Below are positions 58,631 through 64,000 of a stretch of 64,000 nt of DNA, one piece after another. The notes below the pieces were generated by a model. The model did no database searches, had not been told where the DNA came from, and worked only from the letters and a program-made list of their open reading frames with translations. The stretch covers positions 5,952,001 to 6,016,000 of the forward strand of contig NC_013595.1 in the NCBI RefSeq assembly GCF_000024865.1, read 5' to 3'. The position numbers were made by a program, and so were the translations under genes. The number at the start of each line of letters is the position of its first letter. The stretch's first letter is position 1. The DNA is from Streptosporangium roseum DSM 43021 (lineage in GTDB: Bacteria; Actinomycetota; Actinomycetes; Streptosporangiales; Streptosporangiaceae).

Positions 58631-60703
58631 ATGACCGCCGACAACCGCACGGACAAGGACCGGCAGCTCGACGAGGCCCGGGTCGGCTTCCAGGACACCG
58701 CCCTGACCACCGATCAGGGCATCCGGGTGGACGACACCGACAACTCGCTCAAGGTGGGCGAGCGGGGTCCGACGCTGATGGAGGACTTCCACTTCCGGGA
58801 GAAGATCACCCACTTCGATCACGAGCGGATCCCCGAACGGGTGGTGCACGCCCGCGGCGCGGGAGCCCACGGCTACTTCGAGGTCCACGACGACTCGCTG
58901 GCGGCCTTCACGGCGGCGCGGTTCCTCACCACGCCGGGGCTGCGGACGCCGGTCTTCACCCGCTTCTCCACGGTGGCCGGATCGCGCGGCTCCGCCGACA
59001 CCGTGCGCGACGTGCGCGGCTTCGCCGTCAAGTTCTACACCCCGGAGGGCAACTTCGACCTGGTGGGCAACAACATGCCGGTCTTCTTCATCCAGGACGG
59101 CATCAAGTTCCCCGACTTCGTGCACGCGGTGAAGCCCGAGCCGCACAACGAGATCCCGCAGGCCTCCTCGGCGCACGACACGCTGTGGGACTTCGTGCAG
59201 CTCCAGCCCGAGACCACCCACATGATGATGTGGCTGATGTCGGACCGGGCACTGCCCCGCAGCTACCGGATGATGCAGGGCTTCGGGGTGCACACCTTCC
59301 GCCTCGTCAACGCCGAGGGCCGGGGCACCTTCGTGAAGTTCCACTGGAGGCCCAAGCTCGGCATCCACTCGCTCGTCTGGGACGAGACCCAGAAGATCGC
59401 CGGCAAGGACCCCGACTTCAACCGCAGGGACCTGTGGGAGGCGATCGAGAGCGGCGACTTCCCCGAGTGGGAGCTCGGCGTCCAGCTCGTGCCCGAGGAG
59501 GACGAGCACGCCTTCGACTTCGACCTCCTGGACGCCACGAAGATCATCCCGGAGGAGCAGGTGCCGGTGCGGCCGGTCGGGCGCCTGGTGCTCGACCGCA
59601 ACCCCGACAACTTCTTCGCCGAGACCGAGCAGATCGCCTTCCATCTCGGCAACGTCGTGCCCGGCATCGACTTCACCAACGACCCGCTGCTGCAGGCCCG
59701 GCTGTTCTCCTATCTGGACACCCAGCTGATCAGGCTCGGCGGGCCCAACTTCCCGCAGATCCCGATCAACCGGCCGGTGGCCGAGGTGCGCAACCACCAT
59801 CGCGACGGCTACCACCAGATGACCATCCCGCAGGGACAGGCGAGCTACCACCCCAACTCCCTGGGCGGCGGCTGCCCCGCGGTCGGCGGTGAGGGCGCCT
59901 ACACGCACTACCAGGAGCGGGTGGACGGCAACAAGATCCGCAAGCGCAGCGAGAGCTTCGGCGACCACTACAGCCAGGCCACCCTGTTCTGGAACAGCAT
60001 GGCCGGCTGGGAGAAGGAGCACATCGTCGCGGCCTTCCGCTTCGAACTCGGCAAGGTGGTCCACCTCCACATCCGCGAGGGGGTGGTCCGCAACCTCAAC
60101 CAGGTCGACCACGACCTGGCCGTCATGGTCGCCGAGGGCGTCGGCGTGGAGCCGCCCGCCGGGGCCGCCGTCCCCAACCACGGCCACGGCTCCCCGGCCC
60201 TCAGCCAGGACCACGACCCGGTGCAGACCGTCGCGACCAGGAAGATCGCCATTCTCGCCGCCGACGGCGTCGACGCCGCCCAGGTGGAGGGCGTGCGGAC
60301 GGCCCTCACCACCGAGGGAGCGGTGTGCGAGGTGCTGGCGGCGCGGGACGGCGCCGTACGGGGCGCGGGCGGCGAGCAGGTCCCGGTGACCCGCGCGCTG
60401 AACACCGTGGCCTCGGTGCTCTACGACGCCGTGGTGGTGCCCGGCGGGGAGGCGAGCGTGCGGGCGCTGAGCGAGGACGGCGACGCCGTGCACTTCGTCT
60501 CCGAGGCGTTCAAGCACGGCAAGGCCATCGGCGCGCTGGGCGCCGGGGCGGAGCTGCTGGAGGCCGCGCGGATCGGATCCCCGCCGGAGCCGGGGGTCGT
60601 CACCGGCGCGGAGGGGGACCTGGAGGGCTTCACCTCGGCCTTCGCCGCGGCGGCCGCCGCGCACCGCCATCCCGCACGCGACAGCAAGCGGATACCGGCG
60701 TGA
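58631..60703 (+). CDS. katE: Large-subunit monofunctional catalase (HPII/KatE type)
   Basis: A 690-residue clade-2 catalase. Catalytic His73 lies in RVVHARGAGAHGYFEV and Asn147 in DLVGNNMPVFFIQDG. The proximal haem Tyr is in RLFSYLDTQLIRLGGPNF near residue 355. The C-terminal 145 residues (from about 535; RKIAILAADGVDAAQVEGV) form the flavodoxin/DJ-1-like domain that marks large subunits. It splits hydrogen peroxide. ATG at 58631 follows AGGAGG. The promoter upstream is of stress-sigma type. Confidence 0.96.
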   Translation: MTADNRTDKDRQLDEARVGFQDTALTTDQGIRVDDTDNSLKVGERGPTLMEDFHFREKITHFDHERIPERVVHARGAGAHGYFEVHDDSLAAFTAARFLTTPGLRTPVFTRFSTVAGSRGSADTVRDVRGFAVKFYTPEGNFDLVGNNMPVFFIQDGIKFPDFVHAVKPEPHNEIPQASSAHDTLWDFVQLQPETTHMMMWLMSDRALPRSYRMMQGFGVHTFRLVNAEGRGTFVKFHWRPKLGIHSLVWDETQKIAGKDPDFNRRDLWEAIESGDFPEWELGVQLVPEEDEHAFDFDLLDATKIIPEEQVPVRPVGRLVLDRNPDNFFAETEQIAFHLGNVVPGIDFTNDPLLQARLFSYLDTQLIRLGGPNFPQIPINRPVAEVRNHHRDGYHQMTIPQGQASYHPNSLGGGCPAVGGEGAYTHYQERVDGNKIRKRSESFGDHYSQATLFWNSMAGWEKEHIVAAFRFELGKVVHLHIREGVVRNLNQVDHDLAVMVAEGVGVEPPAGAAVPNHGHGSPALSQDHDPVQTVATRKIAILAADGVDAAQVEGVRTALTTEGAVCEVLAARDGAVRGAGGEQVPVTRALNTVASVLYDAVVVPGGEASVRALSEDGDAVHFVSEAFKHGKAIGALGAGAELLEAARIGSPPEPGVVTGAEGDLEGFTSAFAAAAAAHRHPARDSKRIPA

Positions 60704-60874
60704 GCGGTGGGAGCCGGTGCTCACGGTCGACGCGAGCGGATGGGAGCCGGTCCAGGCCGGCGTGAGCGGTGGACCCGGCCGGTGGGGCCCGATCCCGGCC
60801 GGCGTCCCCTCACCGCCGCTCCCGGCGCCCCGTCACCCAGGTGAGGAGGCGCCGGGGCAGGGCAGGAGGCGGGC
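60704..60874. repeat. Short gap with imperfect direct repeats
   Basis: GCCGGCGTGAGCGGTGGA occurs at about 60757-60774, and a near copy GCGTGAGCGGTGGGAGCCGG starts at 60700 across the catalase stop. In between a third, looser copy (GCGAGCGGATGGGAGCCGG) begins at 60731. No gene is present. Confidence 0.55.
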
Positions 60875-61840
60875 ATGACAACGCAGCTCTCACTGGAGGG
60901 GGTCACCCGGACGGCCGGGGGCACGGAGGAACGGCCGGGAGCGAAAAGGATCCTCGTCGGCACGGCCTCGTGGACGGACAGGTCCCTGCTGGACTCGGGC
61001 TGGTATCCCGACGACGTGTCCACCCCGGCCGCCCGCCTGGCCTACTACGCGTCGCGGTTCCCGATCGTGGAGGTGGACGCCACCTACTACCACCCGCCGG
61101 CGCAGCGCACCGTGGAGGCCTGGCGTGACCGCACCCCGCGGGACTTCACCTTCAACATCAAGGCCTTCTCCCTGCTGACCGACCACCCCACCCGGCCGGA
61201 GTCCCTCTACAAGGACCTGCGGGACAGGCTCGGCACGCCGAAGCGGACGGTCTACCTGCGCGACGTCGGTACGGAGATCGCCGAGGAGGTCTGGCAGCGG
61301 TTCCTCGGCGCGCTCAGGCCGTTGCACGAGGCGGGGAAGCTGGGGGTGGTGCTCTTCCAGTTCCCGCCGTGGTTCCCGATCGGGCGGGCCAACCGGCGCT
61401 ACATCCTCGAATGCGCGCGACGCTGCAGGCCCATGCGCGTCTGCGTCGAGTTCCGCAACCACACCTGGATGGCGGAGGAGAGCCGCGCCGAGACCCTCGA
61501 CTTCCTCGCCTCGCACGACATCCCCTACGTCTGCGTCGACATGCCGCAGGGGCACCCGTCGTCGATCCCGCCGATCCTGGCCGCGACCTCCGACCTCGCC
61601 GTGGTCCGCCTGCACGGCCACTCCGACAAGTGGACCAGCAAGAAGATCGAGGAACGCTTCGCCTATCTGTACTCGGAGGCCGAGCTCAGGCGGTGGGCGG
61701 TCAGGATCCGCGAACTCGCCGGCCGGGCCTCGACGACCCACGTGCTCCTGAACAACTGCTGCGGGGACAACTCGCAGCGCAACGCCGAACGGCTCGCCGT
61801 CCTCCTCGGCGACCCGGAGGCGGAGCGGCCTCCCGATTGA
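60875..61840 (+). CDS. DUF72-family protein
   Basis: A 321-residue TIM-barrel-like DUF72 protein. The family signature is complete: VGTASWTDRSLLDSGWYP, RFPIVEVDATYYHPPAQRTV, FTFNIKAF, KLGVVLFQFPPWF, VCVEFRNHTW and VVRLHGHSDKW. DUF72 proteins are widespread and of unknown chemistry, possibly phosphodiesterase- or endonuclease-like. ATG at 60875; the preceding GGCAGGAGG gives a good ribosome-binding site. Alone between the catalase and WhiB genes. Confidence 0.93.
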   Translation: MTTQLSLEGVTRTAGGTEERPGAKRILVGTASWTDRSLLDSGWYPDDVSTPAARLAYYASRFPIVEVDATYYHPPAQRTVEAWRDRTPRDFTFNIKAFSLLTDHPTRPESLYKDLRDRLGTPKRTVYLRDVGTEIAEEVWQRFLGALRPLHEAGKLGVVLFQFPPWFPIGRANRRYILECARRCRPMRVCVEFRNHTWMAEESRAETLDFLASHDIPYVCVDMPQGHPSSIPPILAATSDLAVVRLHGHSDKWTSKKIEERFAYLYSEAELRRWAVRIRELAGRASTTHVLLNNCCGDNSQRNAERLAVLLGDPEAERPPD

Positions 61841-61988
61841 CGGGACGGGCGCCCGGTCCACGGGACGACCCCCTGGCGGCGGAGCCCCTGCCGGCGGGGA
61901 CGGCCCCGCGGGATGGATCCGTCCGGCAGGGGCGCGTCGCGGGCCGGTGACGTCGCCTCCCGGTGTTCGCCTGCCCCCCGCCCGGCGG

Positions 61989-62261
61989 TCACCGCGCCCT
62001 GCGCCTGGACGCCGCCATGGCGGCTCTGCGCTCGTCGGGGGTGGTGCCACCCCACACGCCGTACATCTGGTGGGTGTTCAGGGCGTAGTCCAGGCAGCGC
62101 AGCCGTACGGGGCAGCGGCGGCAGACGGATTTGGCCTGCTCGTACTGTTCTCGGCCGGGCCCCTCGGAGGACACGGGGAAGAAGAGCTCGGGGTCCTCGG
62201 TGAGGCAGGAGGAGCGGCGGGACCAGTGGATGATGGGAATGACGGTGCCCTGGATAGACAT
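61989..62261 (-). CDS. WhiB-family iron-sulfur regulator
   Basis: 90 residues. Four cluster cysteines Cys19, Cys47, Cys50 and Cys56 (C-x27-C-x2-C-x5-C) bind a 4Fe-4S cluster. The turn GVWGG (68-72) and the basic tail ASRRRAR contact DNA or sigma factor. The TEDPELFFPV segment and the length fit the WhiB1/WblE-like group rather than WhiB7, which has an AT-hook. WhiB proteins act with the principal sigma factor. ATG at 62261. The upstream stretch (62310-62370) is AT-rich and likely holds the promoter. Confidence 0.93.
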   Translation of the reverse strand: MSIQGTVIPIIHWSRRSSCLTEDPELFFPVSSEGPGREQYEQAKSVCRRCPVRLRCLDYALNTHQMYGVWGGTTPDERRAAMAASRRRAR

Positions 62262-62399
62262 AGGCGGGTCCAATGAACGTGGAGAAGCTGACGGTGGGCG
62301 GCTCAACTTCTGGATCGGGTGCCCGCAGAAAACCCATTCATACCTTTTCGGATGAAAAATCACAGGGCCTTGACCTCGGTTTTCACGGTGCTCCCGGCC

Positions 62400-63845
62400 T
62401 CAGCGGAACCGGAAGGACCGCGGGCCGGTGATCTCGGTCTCGTCGAGGTGGTCGATCAGGTCGTCCTCCTCGTTCAGCCCGCTCTCCCTGACCAGCCGGG
62501 GCCCCATGTCACGGACCTGGCCGGCCATGTCCTCGTGGCCGATCGCGTCGAGCGCGGCGCGCAGCTTGGCCAGGCCGCGCCCCATCTCCACGCTCGCCAC
62601 GTGGGAGAGCGTCGCGGGCAGCGCCCGCCGCAGGCTCTTCACCGCGACGTCCTTGTCGCGCTCCGGCAGCTGGGGCAGGATGTCCGCCAGCGTCGACAGG
62701 GCCACGGCGCACGTCTGGTGCTGCCGCGAGGAGGCGCTGACGACCACCAGGTCGATCAGCGCGGCCACGATGCGCCGCTGCACGGCGTCGTCGTAGACCA
62801 CCGGCAGCGGCCTGCCGTACACCGCGGCGTCGGGGACGCCCGCGGCGGCCCAGCGGGCGGACAGGTCGCGCAGGGCGCCGACCGCGGCCAGCGCCACGTC
62901 GGGGTTCTGCCGGGTGGAGGTGGCCGCCCAGGCGACGTTGCCGAGCTGCTCGATGGCGTGGTCGGGGTCGACGTCGGCGTTGCGGGCCCGGTCGATCGTG
63001 ACGCAGGTGAGGACCTTGCCGGCGATCCTGCCGCGCTCCTCGGGGCTCCCGCCGCGGATCCGGGCGACGGTGTCGCCGTAGGCGAGCAGGTCGCCGATCC
63101 GCACCTGGAAGGCGACCTCGACCCTGTCCCCGGTATCGGCCAGCAGCGACTCCAGGCGGGCCGTGCTGATGTCGATCACGTATCCCGTGGCGCGGGTGGT
63201 CACCGAGGTCGGCTCCTCCTCCAGCAGCGTCCTCGCGCGGCAACGGGCCAGCAGGGGCATCTGGCGCATCCGGGCCTGGTAGGCCAGCTCCTGGATCGAG
63301 CGGACCACGGAGGTGGGGCGCATCTGGTCGATCATGAGATATCCCATGAACACCAGCAGGACGAGCGCTCCGGCGGCCAGCGCCACCGCCAGGAGCGCCC
63401 CCACCCCGGCCCACTCGGGCCGCGAGACGGCCATCACGAGGTAGGTGTAGGTGGCACAGCCGGCGACGTATCCGAAATAGGCCTGGTTGGCCCTGCGCCG
63501 CAGGAACTGGTCGAACACCACCGGCGCGACCGACGTCGCGGTGTGGGAGATCGCCACCAGCAGCGCCGACAGGGTGAGGGTGGTCACCGTCACCAGGCCC
63601 GTGGCGATCACGCTCAGCATCTTGATCAGGTTGTCGTGCGGGAACAGCCGCAGGAAGACCGTCCTGACGCCGTCGGACCACTCCGAGGAGGAGACGTCGG
63701 CGAAGATGGCGCCCACCGCCAGCCCCACGGATCCGAGCACCATGAGCAACGGCGTGAACAGGAACTCCGCCGCGGACAGCCGCCAGCGGATCCGGAGATC
63801 CTGCTGGGCAGGCACAAGGCGCTGAAGATCGGATATTTCAGACAT
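62400..63845 (-). CDS. DUF2254 membrane protein
   Basis: 481 residues. Four membrane helices lie in the N-terminal third (about 25-50, 75-100, 120-142, 146-170) with the DUF2254 segments LTLSALLVAISHTATSVAPV and FGYVAGCATYTYLV. A large cytosolic domain follows (about 175-481; GYVIDISTARLESLLADTGD, and HAIEQLGNVAWAATSTRQNP). Function unknown; the layout resembles a small channel or sensor. ATG at 63845. It closes the window and has no evident partner. Confidence 0.9.
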   Translation of the reverse strand: MSEISDLQRLVPAQQDLRIRWRLSAAEFLFTPLLMVLGSVGLAVGAIFADVSSSEWSDGVRTVFLRLFPHDNLIKMLSVIATGLVTVTTLTLSALLVAISHTATSVAPVVFDQFLRRRANQAYFGYVAGCATYTYLVMAVSRPEWAGVGALLAVALAAGALVLLVFMGYLMIDQMRPTSVVRSIQELAYQARMRQMPLLARCRARTLLEEEPTSVTTRATGYVIDISTARLESLLADTGDRVEVAFQVRIGDLLAYGDTVARIRGGSPEERGRIAGKVLTCVTIDRARNADVDPDHAIEQLGNVAWAATSTRQNPDVALAAVGALRDLSARWAAAGVPDAAVYGRPLPVVYDDAVQRRIVAALIDLVVVSASSRQHQTCAVALSTLADILPQLPERDKDVAVKSLRRALPATLSHVASVEMGRGLAKLRAALDAIGHEDMAGQVRDMGPRLVRESGLNEEDDLIDHLDETEITGPRSFRFR

Positions 63846-64000
63846 CGCAGACCATTACCCCGGAGTCTGCGGAGCAAACGATCATCCCGCCGCCGGGGCG
63901 CGGCGCCGTTCCGCCGTCCTCCTGCCGCCCGGGCGCGGCGCCGGCCACCGTCGTGAGGCCCGCCTCCCCGATCATCCGCGGCGCGGCGCCCCCGAGGCCG
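63846..64000. other. Window end, nothing recognised
   Basis: 155 bases after the DUF2254 start, GC-rich with GCGGCGCC repeats. No gene start is supported before the window ends. Confidence 0.5.

Overview
The window is chromosomal DNA from a high-GC, filamentous-type actinomycete. The evidence is a strong G/C third-position bias, many GTG starts, many translationally coupled stop/start overlaps, a WhiB-family protein, an ECF sigma factor of the DGPF-linked type, a paralogue of the principal sigma factor, and many TetR, MarR, GntR and PucR regulators. A member of the Streptosporangiales (Streptosporangium, Nonomuraea or Microbispora type) fits best, but that is inference. I see no rRNA, tRNA, CRISPR array, plasmid or phage backbone.

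Layout. Positions 1-5.5 kb form a worn accessory strip: a partial GNAT gene, a leucine-rich-repeat gene broken by a 10-base deletion, an aminoglycoside-phosphotransferase-like kinase, an internally deleted IS5-type transposase, and a decayed Rrf2 iron-sulfur regulator facing an intact NAD(P)-binding gene across a perfect palindrome. At 5.5-16.1 kb lie an alpha/beta hydrolase with a structured leader, a tandem universal stress protein, and the complete nitrate respiration operon narK-narGHJI. A DosR-like box sits between the stress protein and narK. At 16.4-19.5 kb is a two-component system (response regulator, histidine kinase) with a PepSY protein downstream and a small membrane-anchored protein divergent. 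At 19.7-25.4 kb are an NmrA-like protein, a PrmC-like methyltransferase with the same type of leader as the hydrolase at 5.5 kb, an MFS pump, a secreted GH19 chitinase and an HSL-type esterase.

At 25.8-30.2 kb is a five-gene biotin-uptake operon, bioY - acyl-CoA ligase-like - thiolase-like - bioM - bioN. The two enzyme genes recall the Bacillus yhfUTS operon, and the thiolase lacks two expected active-site residues. At 30.3-33.4 kb are the ECF sigma/DGPF pair and a fluoride-export cluster (crcB, DUF190, crcB) behind a candidate variant fluoride riboswitch. At 33.7-38 kb are two TetR divergons and, between them, an unusual stand-alone deaminase-like protein. At 38.2-44.3 kb are a second remnant of the same IS family, small secreted proteins, an XRE-cupin regulator, an acetyltransferase, a glycosyltransferase, a TetR regulator and a secreted lipase.

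At 44.4-56 kb are a PucR regulator, a carboxylesterase under an orphan palindromic operator, a Cys-rich pentapeptide-repeat protein, a GntR/ABC transporter divergon, a MarR/azoreductase/SDR divergon, a broken hemerythrin-like gene and an RpoD-family sigma factor. The last 8 kb hold a TP-rich secreted protein, an epimerase, a large-subunit catalase with a sigma-B-like promoter, a DUF72 protein, a WhiB protein and a DUF2254 membrane protein.

The common themes are respiration and stress physiology (nitrate respiration, stress protein, catalase, azoreductase, fluoride export) and regulator/target divergons whose operators can be read directly. There is also clear gene decay: at least five broken genes or remnants.
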